Shown: piece after piece, positions 7,088-14,056 of the stretch
Position numbering within the stretch: position 1 is the first letter of the stretch
Layout of the letters: each line of letters begins with the position of its first letter
Origin: Caulobacteraceae bacterium
Lineage (GTDB): Bacteria; Pseudomonadota; Alphaproteobacteria; Caulobacterales; Caulobacteraceae
Reading direction: 5' to 3'
NCBI GenBank assembly: GCA_947456005.1
Contig: CANGRP010000013.1
Span: 1 to 18,512 of the forward strand
Length of the DNA: 18,512 nucleotides
The notes under the pieces: generated by a model
What the model saw: the letters and a program-made list of their open reading frames with translations, nothing else
Database searches by the model: none
Told to the model about the DNA's origin: nothing
Program-made: the position numbers and the translations under genes

Positions 7088-7105
7088 GCCGCGATATGCC
7101 GTCGA

Positions 7106-7179
7106 CGGGAGCCCGGCGTCCAGCCCCCTTCGCGGGCGACTCCCGAGCCTTTCATGGACGAGAGGGTCCATTCGGGAGT
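7106..7179 (-). promoter_or_regulatory. overlapping inverted repeats upstream of the ubi hydroxylase gene
   Basis: ACTCCCGA (7139-7146) pairs with TCGGGAGT (7172-7179) over 8 bp, enclosing a second perfect repeat ATGGAC/GTCCAT (7154-7159, 7166-7171). The same CTCCCG (7140-7145) can instead pair with CGGGAG (7106-7111), extended by CCCG/CGGG (7112-7115, 7133-7136). The two structures exclude each other. A weak minus-strand promoter (TTGCCCC 7209-7215, 16 bp, GCCAGATC 7185-7192) would start RNA just before them. They could equally be protein-binding dyads. Confidence 0.35.
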
Positions 7180-7255
7180 TGTGCGATCTGGCGGCGCGCG
7201 CCAAGGTGGGGGCAAGGGAGGAGGGAAGCTCCCGAGTATAAGGGAGGGGGAAGCG

Positions 7256-7345
7256 ATGGGCCGGAAGAGCCCCGGGCGACCCGGAGTCGTCGTCGGGATT
7301 CATCTTCGCAGGGAGACCCTGGATCGCACCGGGGCGCGGGCCTGA
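7256..7345 (+). CDS. possible 29-codon leader ORF coupled to the tetR gene
   Basis: A short reading frame starts at the ATG at 7256 behind a very strong Shine-Dalgarno (AGGGAGGGGG, about 5 nt spacing). It encodes a 29-residue basic peptide opening MGRKSPGRPGVVVGIHLRR and stops at TGA 7343-7345, which overlaps the ATG of the TetR gene as TGATG. The TetR gene itself has only a weak Shine-Dalgarno, so translational coupling is plausible. Alternatively the MGRKSPGRP start is the true N-terminal arm of the regulator, separated by a frameshift or sequencing error. No homology is recognised. Confidence 0.35.
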   Translation: MGRKSPGRPGVVVGIHLRRETLDRTGARA

Positions 7346-7953
7346 TGCCGCGCCGACTGGGCCAGGTGGATGAATCGAAGGGGATCGCCATCCTTGAGGC
7401 CGCGCGGCAAGCCCTGGCCGAGCGCGGCATGGGCGCGTCCATCGAGGATATCGCCCGACGGGCGCAGGTCTCCAAGCAGACGGTCTACAACCGGTTTGGC
7501 TCAAAGGCCGAGCTGGTGCGGGTGCTGATCGAACGTCGGGTGGACGAGATCACCGCCCACCTGGACAATCCAGGCTCCGGGGAAGGCCCGGAGGAGGCGC
7601 TCGCGGGCTACGCCCGGGTGGTCCTGGAATCCATCGCCACACCGTCCTCCATCGCCCTCCTCCGGATCCATATCCAGGGGGCGGCCGAGATGCCCGACCT
7701 GGCGCGGACCTTCTTCGAGACGGGGACGCGCACCTCGCGGGCGCGGCTCGCCGCCTTCCTGGACGGGGAAACCCGGGCCGGGCGACTGCGGGTCGACGAC
7801 TGCGCCCTGGCGGCCGAGTTCTTCGCCGGCATGGTGATCGGGTCCCACCAGACCGGTCGCCTGCTGGGGGTGGATTCCCACCTGGATCCGGCGGTCATCG
7901 ACCGGATCGCCCGGGAGGCGGCCAGCCGCTTCGTGCGCGCCTACGGCCCCTGA
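7345..7953 (+). CDS. TetR/AcrR-family regulator with AefR-like C-terminal domain
   Basis: A 202-residue TetR-type repressor. The N-terminal DNA-binding domain shows AILEAARQALAERGMGASIEDIARRAQ followed by the recognition-helix segment VSKQTVYNRFGSKAEL (about residues 42-57). The C-terminal ligand/dimer half (IALLRIHIQGAAEMPDLARTFFETG) resembles the AefR-like TetR_C group. The ligand is unknown. Start choice: the ATG at 7345 places about 15 residues before the first helix, usual for the family, but its Shine-Dalgarno is weak and it overlaps the stop of a possible leader ORF. It is divergent from the ubi hydroxylase gene and convergent with fabI (24 bp gap). AefR-type regulators often govern efflux or quorum functions, but no efflux gene lies nearby. 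Confidence 0.92.
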   Translation: MPRRLGQVDESKGIAILEAARQALAERGMGASIEDIARRAQVSKQTVYNRFGSKAELVRVLIERRVDEITAHLDNPGSGEGPEEALAGYARVVLESIATPSSIALLRIHIQGAAEMPDLARTFFETGTRTSRARLAAFLDGETRAGRLRVDDCALAAEFFAGMVIGSHQTGRLLGVDSHLDPAVIDRIAREAASRFVRAYGP

Positions 7954-7977
7954 CGCCCCGGGGCCGGGCGGGAAGGC

Positions 7978-8793
7978 TCACCCCTCCTCCGCCTCATCGG
8001 GAAGCCCCATCATGTGGAAGCCGGCGTCGACGTGGACGACCTCGCCCGTGGTGGACCGGCCCAGGTCGGACAGGAGCCACAGGGCTGCGCCGGCGACGCC
8101 CTCCATGGAGGTGTCTTCCTTGAGGGCCGACAGGGCCCGGCCCTGGGCCAGCATGGACCGGCCGCCGGAAATGCCCGCCAGGGACAGGGTGCGCATGGCG
8201 CCGGCCGAGATCGCGTTGGCCCGGATGCCCTGGGGCCCCAGGTCCCGGGCGATATAGCGGGTGGCGGCCTCAAGGGCGGCCTTGGCCACGCCCATGGTGT
8301 TGTAGTTGGGGATGGCGCGCTCGGAGCCCAGGTAGGTCAGGGTGACCAGCGACCCGCCATCCGGCATCATCCGGCTGGCCCGGCGGGCGCAGTCGACGAA
8401 GCTGTAGGCCGAGATGTCCATGGCCGTGAGGAAGCCCTCCCGCGTGGCGTTCTCGACGAAGGACCCCTTGATCTGGTCGCGGGGGGCGAAGGCCAGGGCG
8501 TGCAGGAAGAAGTCGATCTTGCCGAAGGCCGCCTCCACGGCGGCGAAGCCGGCGTCCAGGCTGGCGTCATCGGTGACGTCGACAGGCTCGATCACGGTCG
8601 CGCCCACACTTTCGGCCAGGGGGCGCACCCGGCGCTCCATGCCCGGCAGGTGGAAGAAGGCCATCTCTGCGCCCTGCGCGGCCAGCTGGCTGGCGATGCC
8701 CCAGGCGATGGACTGGTGGTTGGCCACCCCGGTGATGATTCCGCGCTTGCCCTTCATGAGCTCGCCCCGCGGCATGTCGTAGTCGTCGGCCAC
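7978..8793 (-). CDS. fabI: enoyl-[acyl-carrier-protein] reductase FabI
   Basis: A 271-residue short-chain-dehydrogenase-fold enzyme that reduces trans-2-enoyl-ACP with NAD(P)H, the last step of each fatty-acid elongation cycle and the target of triclosan in FabI enzymes. FabI features are the atypical nucleotide loop GVANHQSIAWGIA (22-34), FFLHALAFAPR (95-105), and the catalytic set Tyr154, Tyr164 and Lys171 (TYLGSERAIPNYNTMGVAK), spaced exactly as Tyr146/Tyr156/Lys163 in E. coli. The start is the GTG at 8793: AGGAG lies 7 nt upstream, and the resulting MADDYDMPRGELMKGKRG matches FabI N-termini of this group. The frame is open a further 20 codons upstream, but that part lacks support. It is the third gene of fabA-fabB-fabI, 35 nt after fabB. 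Confidence 0.97.
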   Translation of the reverse strand: MADDYDMPRGELMKGKRGIITGVANHQSIAWGIASQLAAQGAEMAFFHLPGMERRVRPLAESVGATVIEPVDVTDDASLDAGFAAVEAAFGKIDFFLHALAFAPRDQIKGSFVENATREGFLTAMDISAYSFVDCARRASRMMPDGGSLVTLTYLGSERAIPNYNTMGVAKAALEAATRYIARDLGPQGIRANAISAGAMRTLSLAGISGGRSMLAQGRALSALKEDTSMEGVAGAALWLLSDLGRSTTGEVVHVDAGFHMMGLPDEAEEG

Positions 8794-8828
8794 TTTGTGT
8801 CTCCTGGAGGGTCGGGAAGTCGGGGAGG

Positions 8829-10040
8829 TCAGACCCGGGACATGACAAGGCACCCGTTGGTGCCGCCGAACCCGAAGCTGTTGGACATCACCGTCTCAAC
8901 CTGGCGGTCCTCACGCCGGCGAAGGATGGGCAGGCCCTCGAAGGCAGGGTCGAGCGTCTCGATGTGGGCGCTCTCGGCCAGGAAGCCGCCGTTCAGCATC
9001 AGCAGCGAATAGATCGCCTCCTGGGCGCCGGCGGCCCCCAGGCTGTGCCCGGTCAGGGACTTGGTGGACGAGATGGCGGGGGCCGCCTCGCCAAAGACCT
9101 CGCGAACGGCCTCCATCTCCTTGATGTCGCCCACCGGCGTCGAGGTGCCGTGCGGGTTCAGGTAGTCGACCTTGCGGTTCCCGGCCCGGGAGAGGGCCAG
9201 ACGCATGCAGCGCACGGCGCCTTCGCCAGAGGGGGCGACCATGTCGAAGCCGTCGGAGTTGGCGGCGTAGCCGACGATCTCGCCGTAGATCTTCGCCCCG
9301 CGCGCCCTCGCGCGCTCCAGGTCCTCGAGCACGAGAATCCCAGCGCCGCCAGCGATGACGAACCCGTCCCGGTTGGCGTCGTAGGCCCGGCTGGCCACCG
9401 CCGGCCGGTCGTTGAAGCTGGAGCTCATGGCCCCCATGGCGTCGAACAGGACCGAGAGGGTCCAGTGCAGCTCCTCGGCGCCGCCGGCGAAGACCACGTC
9501 CTGGTTGCCCAGGGCGATCTGCTCATAGGCGGCGCCAATGCAGTGGGTGGAGGTCGCGCAGGCCGACGAGATCGAATAGTTGAGCCCGCGGATCTTGAAC
9601 CAGGTCGACAGGACCGCGGACACCCCTGAGCTCATGGCCTTGGGCACGGCGAAGGGACCGACCCGCTTGGGACCCTTCTCCCGGGCGATGGCTGCGGATT
9701 CAATGATCGCCTTGGTCGAAGGTCCGCCCGAGCCGACGATAAGGCCGGTCATTTCATGGGAGACCTCGGCCTCGGTCAGGCCGGAGTCGGCGATGGCCTG
9801 TTCCATGGCGATATGGCCGAAGGCCGTCCCCTGGGCCAGGAAGCGGGCGGCCCGACGATCGACGGCGGCCTCCCAGTCCAGCCCGGGATCGGCGTGCACC
9901 TGGCAGCGGAAGCCAAGCTCGGCGTACTCAGGCGCCGCGACAATTCCCGACCGGGCGTCATGGAGCGAGGCCCGGACATCGTCCAGGGTGTTGCCAATGG
10001 ATGAGACGATGCCCATGCCGGTGACGACGACGCGCCGCAT
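8829..10040 (-). CDS. fabB: beta-ketoacyl-ACP synthase I FabB
   Basis: A 403-residue condensing enzyme that elongates acyl-ACP with malonyl-ACP. Together with FabA it is required for unsaturated fatty acids. The thiolase-fold catalytic triad is visible: Cys161 in SSACATSTHCIG, His297 in NPHGTSTPVGD and His332 in TKSLTGHSLGAAGA, nearly the same numbering as E. coli FabB (163/298/333). The length is normal. FabB rather than FabF is supported by the sequence opening MRRVVVTGMGIVSSIGNTLD and by its place next to fabA. The start ATG at 10040 has a G-rich Shine-Dalgarno. The gap from fabA is 26 nt, so all three fab genes form one operon. Confidence 0.97.
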   Translation of the reverse strand: MRRVVVTGMGIVSSIGNTLDDVRASLHDARSGIVAAPEYAELGFRCQVHADPGLDWEAAVDRRAARFLAQGTAFGHIAMEQAIADSGLTEAEVSHEMTGLIVGSGGPSTKAIIESAAIAREKGPKRVGPFAVPKAMSSGVSAVLSTWFKIRGLNYSISSACATSTHCIGAAYEQIALGNQDVVFAGGAEELHWTLSVLFDAMGAMSSSFNDRPAVASRAYDANRDGFVIAGGAGILVLEDLERARARGAKIYGEIVGYAANSDGFDMVAPSGEGAVRCMRLALSRAGNRKVDYLNPHGTSTPVGDIKEMEAVREVFGEAAPAISSTKSLTGHSLGAAGAQEAIYSLLMLNGGFLAESAHIETLDPAFEGLPILRRREDRQVETVMSNSFGFGGTNGCLVMSRV

Positions 10041-10066
10041 GCCCTGTTCCCCCCGATACGCCGTTT

Positions 10067-10594
10067 TCAGACCAGATCCTTGGGGTCGTACAGACCCACC
10101 CTCAGATCCTTGGCCTCATAGATGACCTTGCCGTCGGCCTCCATGACGCCGTCGCCGATGCCCAGCACCAGCCTGCGCATGATCACGCGCTTCAGGTCGA
10201 TGCGATAGATGACCTGCTTCACCTTGGGAGTGACCTGACCGGTGAAGCGCACTTCGCCGACACCCAGGGCCCTGCCCTTGCCCGGGGCGCCGGACCAGCC
10301 AAGGAAGTAGCCGACCAGCTGCCACATGGCGTCGAGGCCCAGGCAGCCCGGCATGACCGGGTCATTGATGAAGTGGCAGTCAAAGAACCAGAGGTCCGGC
10401 CGGATATCCAGCTCGGCGATGACCTCGCCCTTGTCGTAGGCGCCGCCCGTCTCGGTGATCCGGGTGATGCGGTCGAACATCAGCATGGGCGGGACCGGCA
10501 ACTGGGCGTTGCCCGGACCGAACATCTCGCCCCGACCGCAGGCCAGGAGCTCCTCTCGGGAATAATGGTCCTTGGCCTTGGCGCCGGGAATCAT
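10067..10594 (-). CDS. fabA: bifunctional 3-hydroxydecanoyl-ACP dehydratase/isomerase FabA
   Basis: A 175-residue hot-dog-fold enzyme that dehydrates 3-hydroxyacyl-ACP and isomerises trans-2- to cis-3-decenoyl-ACP, the branch point to unsaturated fatty acids in the anaerobic pathway. Active-site residues His74 (FFDCHFINDPVMPGCLGLDAMW) and Asp88 match E. coli His70/Asp84, and the Cys84-Leu-Gly segment is typical of FabA rather than FabZ. The length is as expected. The ATG at 10594 has GAAGGG upstream. It is the first gene of the fabA-fabB-fabI operon with its own candidate promoter in the 91-bp gap behind the SH3-domain gene. No FabR- or FadR-type regulator is adjacent. Confidence 0.97.
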   Translation of the reverse strand: MIPGAKAKDHYSREELLACGRGEMFGPGNAQLPVPPMLMFDRITRITETGGAYDKGEVIAELDIRPDLWFFDCHFINDPVMPGCLGLDAMWQLVGYFLGWSGAPGKGRALGVGEVRFTGQVTPKVKQVIYRIDLKRVIMRRLVLGIGDGVMEADGKVIYEAKDLRVGLYDPKDLV

Positions 10595-10660
10595 GGCTCA
10601 CCCTTCCGCGGGTCACTTCAACGGGGTCTCCCGGCGACGCGCGCCGGACAGGAGATGATG

Positions 10661-10689
10661 GGTCTATCAGAGCCGGAGGGGTCGCTCAA
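10661..10689 (-). promoter_or_regulatory. candidate promoter of the fabA-fabB-fabI operon
   Basis: On the minus strand TTGAGCG (10683-10689), a 14-bp spacer and GATAGACC (10661-10668) fit the Caulobacter housekeeping pattern (five of seven and about six of eight positions). The -35 overlaps the stop codon of the upstream SH3-domain gene. The predicted leader is about 60 nt. Confidence 0.42.
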
Positions 10690-11240
10690 CGGGCCGGGGC
10701 CGGGACGCATTGGGGGCGGTCATCGATGCCCCACATGGCCGCCTCCGGGACCCAGCCGGTAACTCCGTCGGCCTTGATGCGGCACCAACCGGCCTCGCAG
10801 CGCTGGAGTGCGGCCAGGGCGCGGGGCCTGAGGAGGGCGAGGGTGCGGGTGTCGGCCCTGGGGTCGGACTTGACGGCGATCGGGGTCGGGGCCAGGCGCA
10901 TGACATTCCGTCGACCATCCGTCGTCCGCATGTGGACCCAGGCCACCCCCCGGTCCGGATCACAGATGCGCCGCCACTCCGAGGACTCGGCGATGACCTG
11001 AACCGGCAGGCCGCGGACCTTGTAGACCCAGAGGGCCGGGTAGTCGTCTCCCGGCCCTGTACGGGCGTTCACCTCCTCGAACTTCAGGGTGACATAGCGC
11101 GGGACCGGCAGGCCGGAGGGCGTCACGCGCGCATCGGCGACGGCCGACGCCCCCGCGGGCGACAGGGCGAAGGCGGTCGCCAGCAGGAGGATGGCGGCGA
11201 CGCAAGGTCTGCGCCGGACAGGCTCAACTTGGCCGTTCAT
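10686..11240 (-). CDS. exported SH3-domain protein
   Basis: A 184-residue protein with an N-terminal Sec signal: basic start (MNGQVEPVRRRP), hydrophobic core AAILLLATAFAL, and a probable cleavage after an A-S-A type site near residue 33. The mature part holds two bacterial SH3-like segments. The first (about 47-115) has VNARTGPGDDYPALWVYKVRG and WVHMRT; the second (about 120-172) has the LRPRALAALQRCEAGWCRIK and GWVPEAAMWG patterns. Such domains commonly bind cell-wall peptides, so a periplasmic or envelope role is likely, without known activity. Two Cys in the second repeat could form a disulfide. The Shine-Dalgarno is poor. It lies upstream of fabA on the same strand and is divergent from the dehydrogenase gene (80 bp). 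Confidence 0.85.
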   Translation of the reverse strand: MNGQVEPVRRRPCVAAILLLATAFALSPAGASAVADARVTPSGLPVPRYVTLKFEEVNARTGPGDDYPALWVYKVRGLPVQVIAESSEWRRICDPDRGVAWVHMRTTDGRRNVMRLAPTPIAVKSDPRADTRTLALLRPRALAALQRCEAGWCRIKADGVTGWVPEAAMWGIDDRPQCVPAPAR

Positions 11241-11257
11241 GCCCTCTTTGCTAGAGG
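11229..11257 (+). promoter_or_regulatory. candidate promoter of the D-2-hydroxyacid dehydrogenase gene
   Basis: TTGGCCG (11229-11235), a 14-bp spacer and GCTAGAGG (11250-11257) fit the Caulobacter TTGACGS-N10-14-GCTANAWC pattern, with the GCTANA part perfect. The predicted leader of about 60 nt includes a small hairpin GGCGC(CAGA)GCGCC at about 11270-11283. Confidence 0.4.
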
Positions 11258-11320
11258 TTCCGCAACGAAGGCGCCAGAGCGCCGTTTCGCCGGACGCTGA
11301 AATTCGGGACCCTGCCGCTG

Positions 11321-12307
11321 ATGCCGACGCGCAAGCCGAAAGTGATTGTGACCCGCAGGCTCCCGGACGCCGTCGAGACCCGTCTGCGCGAGCTGTTCGA
11401 CACCGAACTCAACCTCTCAGACGAGCCCATGAGCCGGGAGGCCCTGATCGATGCGGTGGGACGCTGCGACGTCCTGGCCCCGACGATCACCGACAGGATC
11501 GACACCGCCGTCATCGAGGCGGCCGGTGAGCGGCTCAAGCTGATCGCCAATTTCGGGGCCGGCGTGGACCATATCGACGTGGCCGCCGCGGCCGCCCGGG
11601 GCGTGACGGTCACCAATACGCCGGGAGTGCTCACCGAGGACACCGCGGACCTGACCCTGGCCCTGATGATGGCGGTGTCCCGCCGGATCGTGGAAGGCGC
11701 CCGGTCCATCGAGGCTGGGGAGTTCAAGGGCTGGGCGCCCACCTGGATGCTGGGACGGCGGCTGTCAGGAAAACGTCTCGGCGTCATCGGCATGGGTCGG
11801 ATCGGCCAGGCGGTGGCCCGTCGCGCCCGGGCCTTCGGAATGCAGATTCACTACCACAACCGCTCGCCGGTCAGCCCGCGGATCGCCGAGGAGCTCGAGG
11901 CCACCTACTGGGAAAGCCTCGACCAGATGCTCGCCCGCATGGACATCATCTCGGTGAACTGCCCGCACACGCCGGCCACCTACCACCTCCTGTCGGCGCG
12001 ACGGCTGAAGCTGATGCCGGCGCACGCCATCCTGGTGAACACGGCCCGCGGGGAGATCATCGACGAGTCCGCCCTCGCCGACCTCCTGGCCTCAGGCGGC
12101 ATCGCCGGGGCCGGTCTGGACGTGTTCGAGTTCGAACCGGCTGTGAACCCCAAGCTGCTGGGCCTGAAGAGCGCAGTGCTCCTGCCGCACCTGGGCTCGG
12201 CCACGGTCGAGGCGCGCACCGAGATGGGCGAGAAGGTCCTCATCAACATCCGGACCTGGATGGACGGGCACCGCCCGCCGGACAGGGTTCTGCCCTCCAT
12301 GCTCTGA
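11321..12307 (+). CDS. D-2-hydroxyacid dehydrogenase (glyoxylate/hydroxypyruvate reductase type)
   Basis: A 328-residue NAD(P)H-dependent reductase of the GyaR/GRHPR group. The Rossmann loop GMGRIG follows GKRLGVI in the middle of the protein. The catalytic residues are Arg243 (NTARGE), Glu272 (DVFEFEP) and His290 (LLPHLGSAT), with exactly the Arg/Glu/His spacing of archaeal glyoxylate reductase (29 and 18 residues). The NRS sequence after the second strand (IHYHNRSPV) suggests NADPH preference; that is inference. The likely reaction is reduction of glyoxylate or hydroxypyruvate to glycolate or D-glycerate. The length fits the family. The Shine-Dalgarno is weak. It is followed by a strong hairpin, so it is probably monocistronic. 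Confidence 0.92.
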   Translation: MPTRKPKVIVTRRLPDAVETRLRELFDTELNLSDEPMSREALIDAVGRCDVLAPTITDRIDTAVIEAAGERLKLIANFGAGVDHIDVAAAAARGVTVTNTPGVLTEDTADLTLALMMAVSRRIVEGARSIEAGEFKGWAPTWMLGRRLSGKRLGVIGMGRIGQAVARRARAFGMQIHYHNRSPVSPRIAEELEATYWESLDQMLARMDIISVNCPHTPATYHLLSARRLKLMPAHAILVNTARGEIIDESALADLLASGGIAGAGLDVFEFEPAVNPKLLGLKSAVLLPHLGSATVEARTEMGEKVLINIRTWMDGHRPPDRVLPSML

Positions 12308-12311
12308 GACC

Positions 12312-12334
12312 CCGCCAGGTGGAACCCCTGGCGG
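12312..12334 (+). terminator. hairpin after the dehydrogenase gene, candidate terminator
   Basis: CCGCCAGG (12312-12319) and CCTGGCGG (12327-12334) form a perfect 8-bp stem with a 7-nt loop, 5 nt after the stop codon. No T-run follows. A second small hairpin CTCCC(CACG)GGGAG follows at about 12345-12358. The position fits transcript 3'-end formation or stabilisation. Confidence 0.45.
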
Positions 12335-12369
12335 CGCCTCGACCCTCCCCACGGGGAGTCCCGAGACCC

Positions 12370-12420
12370 TGTTCCCACTCCTCGGAACATGATCTAGACC
12401 CCTCCGCCCGGCGCCTAGAC
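12370..12420 (+). promoter_or_regulatory. repeats upstream of the AbgT transporter gene, possible promoter/operator
   Basis: TGTTCC (12370-12375) and GGAACA (12384-12389) form a perfect inverted repeat with an 8-bp spacer. CTAGAC occurs twice, at 12394-12399 and 12415-12420, 21 bp apart. The first copy lies in TCTAGACC (12393-12400), a partial match to the Caulobacter -10 GCTANAWC, about 14 bp behind a weak -35 (TTCCCAC). The second copy is flanked by CGGCG/CGCCG arms. No regulator gene is adjacent. Confidence 0.3.
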
Positions 12421-12457
12421 GCCGCCGGGTCCCAGACCGAAGGACCGGAGACCACCC

Positions 12458-14056
12458 TTGGCCGCCCCTGACGCCCTTCCTCCCGCGCCACGGCGCTCCC
12501 TGCTGGACCTGGTCGAGCGCATCGGCAACCGGCTCCCGGAACCGGTGATGATCTTCGTGTGGCTGATCGGGGCCCTGTTCATTCTGTCGACCCTCGGGGC
12601 GATGCTCGGATGGACCGCCTCCCTGCCCTTCCGCGGCGAGACGCCTCCGACCTGGGGCGCACTGGAGGATGGGCGGCTGGTGTTCCGGGCCGAAAGCCTC
12701 CTGTCTGAGGAGAACCTGGAAAGGCTCTTCACCGAGACGGCCAAGACCCTCACGGGCTTCGCCCCCCTCGGCGTGGCCCTGACGGTGATGTACGGCGCCG
12801 CCGTCGCCGAACGCTCCGGCTTCTTCAGCGCGCTGATCCGGGCCAGTCTCCGGGGCGCCGACCGCCGGTGGCTGACCCCGATCGTGGCCCTGATCGGCAT
12901 GGTCTCGCACCATGCCTCGGACGCCGCCTACCTGGTCTTCATCCCGCTGGCCGCCCTGCTCTACGCCGCCGTCGGGCGTCACCCCCTGGCCGGCCTGGCC
13001 GCCGCCTTCGCCGCGGTCTCCGGAGGCTATGCGGGCAACATCACGCCCGGCCAGATCGATATCGTCCTGTTCAGCTTCACCCAGGAGGCGGCGCGCATCA
13101 TCGATCCGACATGGACCCTCAACCCCCTGGGGAACTGGTGGTTCATCCTCGCCATCGTGGTGGTCTTCACCCCCCTGATCTGGTTCGTTACCGACCGGAT
13201 CATCGAGCCCCGCCTCGGACCCTGGCGGGGCGAGCCGGACGCTGACCTGACCGCCGAGCTGGCCCAGTCGGCGCCCACCGAGGCTGAGCGGAAGGGCCTG
13301 CGCCGCGCCGGTCTCGCCGCCCTCGTCGTCGTCGCCGGCTTCGTCGCCCTGGCCCTCTGGCCGGGCTTCACGCCCCTGGTCGACGAGAGCAAGGTCGGGC
13401 CGGCGGCCCTCCAGCCCTTCTACACCGCCCTGATCGCGGGGTTCCTTGTGCTCTTCCTCGCGACGGGCGTGGCCTTCGGGACCGCGACCGGGATCATCCG
13501 GTCGCACCGGGAGGTCTTCGCCATGATGACCGAGGGCATCCGGGCCATGGCGCCCTACCTCGTCTTCGCCTTCTTCGCCGCCCACTTCGTGGCCATGTTC
13601 AACTGGTCGCGGCTGGGACCCATCGCCGCCATCAACGGGGCGCACGTCCTTGAAACCCTGAACCTGCCCGCGCCCGCCCTGCTCCTGGGGGTTCTGGGCT
13701 TCTCCTCCGGCCTGGACCTCTTCATCGGCTCGGCCACAGCCAAGTGGAGCGCCCTCGCGCCCGTGGTGGTGCCCATGTTCATGCTGCTGGGCATCAGCCC
13801 GGAGATGACCACCGCGGCCTACCGCATGGGGGACAGCTTCACCAACATCATGACGCCCCTGATGGCTTACTTCCCGCTGATCCTCGGTTTCTGCCGCCGC
13901 TGGGACGCCTCGATCGGCGTGGGCTCGCTCCTGGCGCTCATGCTCCCCTACGCCCTCGCCTTCATGGCGGCTGGCGCCCTGATGACGGGTCTTTGGGTGG
14001 TCTTCGACTGGCCCCTCGGGCCCGGCGCCCAGGTCAGCTACACGCCGCCGGGCTGA
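12458..14056 (+). CDS. AbgT-family transporter
   Basis: A 532-residue polytopic inner-membrane protein of the AbgT family (E. coli AbgT for p-aminobenzoyl-glutamate uptake; MtrF and YdaH for antimetabolite efflux). Family signatures are SHHASDAAYLVFIPLAALLY near 150-170, the re-entrant region AGNITPGQID ending at about Asp201, and FIGSATAKWSALAP. The downstream residues Trp430, Pro448, Arg456, Asp459 and Pro467 keep the spacing of the conserved transport residues in MtrF/YdaH as I remember them. Direction and substrate cannot be fixed. Translation begins at a TTG at 12458 with GGAG 7 nt upstream; the next ATG would remove the start of the first helix. The last 19 bp overlap the convergent MoeB/ThiF gene. 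Confidence 0.92.
   Translation: MAAPDALPPAPRRSLLDLVERIGNRLPEPVMIFVWLIGALFILSTLGAMLGWTASLPFRGETPPTWGALEDGRLVFRAESLLSEENLERLFTETAKTLTGFAPLGVALTVMYGAAVAERSGFFSALIRASLRGADRRWLTPIVALIGMVSHHASDAAYLVFIPLAALLYAAVGRHPLAGLAAAFAAVSGGYAGNITPGQIDIVLFSFTQEAARIIDPTWTLNPLGNWWFILAIVVVFTPLIWFVTDRIIEPRLGPWRGEPDADLTAELAQSAPTEAERKGLRRAGLAALVVVAGFVALALWPGFTPLVDESKVGPAALQPFYTALIAGFLVLFLATGVAFGTATGIIRSHREVFAMMTEGIRAMAPYLVFAFFAAHFVAMFNWSRLGPIAAINGAHVLETLNLPAPALLLGVLGFSSGLDLFIGSATAKWSALAPVVVPMFMLLGISPEMTTAAYRMGDSFTNIMTPLMAYFPLILGFCRRWDASIGVGSLLALMLPYALAFMAAGALMTGLWVVFDWPLGPGAQVSYTPPG

Noticed and set aside
6179..7255. Large plus-strand frame opposite the ubi hydroxylase
   Set aside because: Glycine/arginine-rich shadow of a well-supported gene. 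Only its last 29 codons, behind a strong Shine-Dalgarno, were kept as a possible leader ORF.
8014..9629. Plus-strand frames opposite fabI and fabB
   Set aside because: Shadows of genes with complete catalytic motifs; no coherent domains.
12092..13645. 517-codon minus-strand frame opposite the AbgT gene
   Set aside because: Its Gly/Glu/Arg/His-rich composition is typical of antisense frames in GC-rich genes; AbgT motifs on the other strand are decisive.
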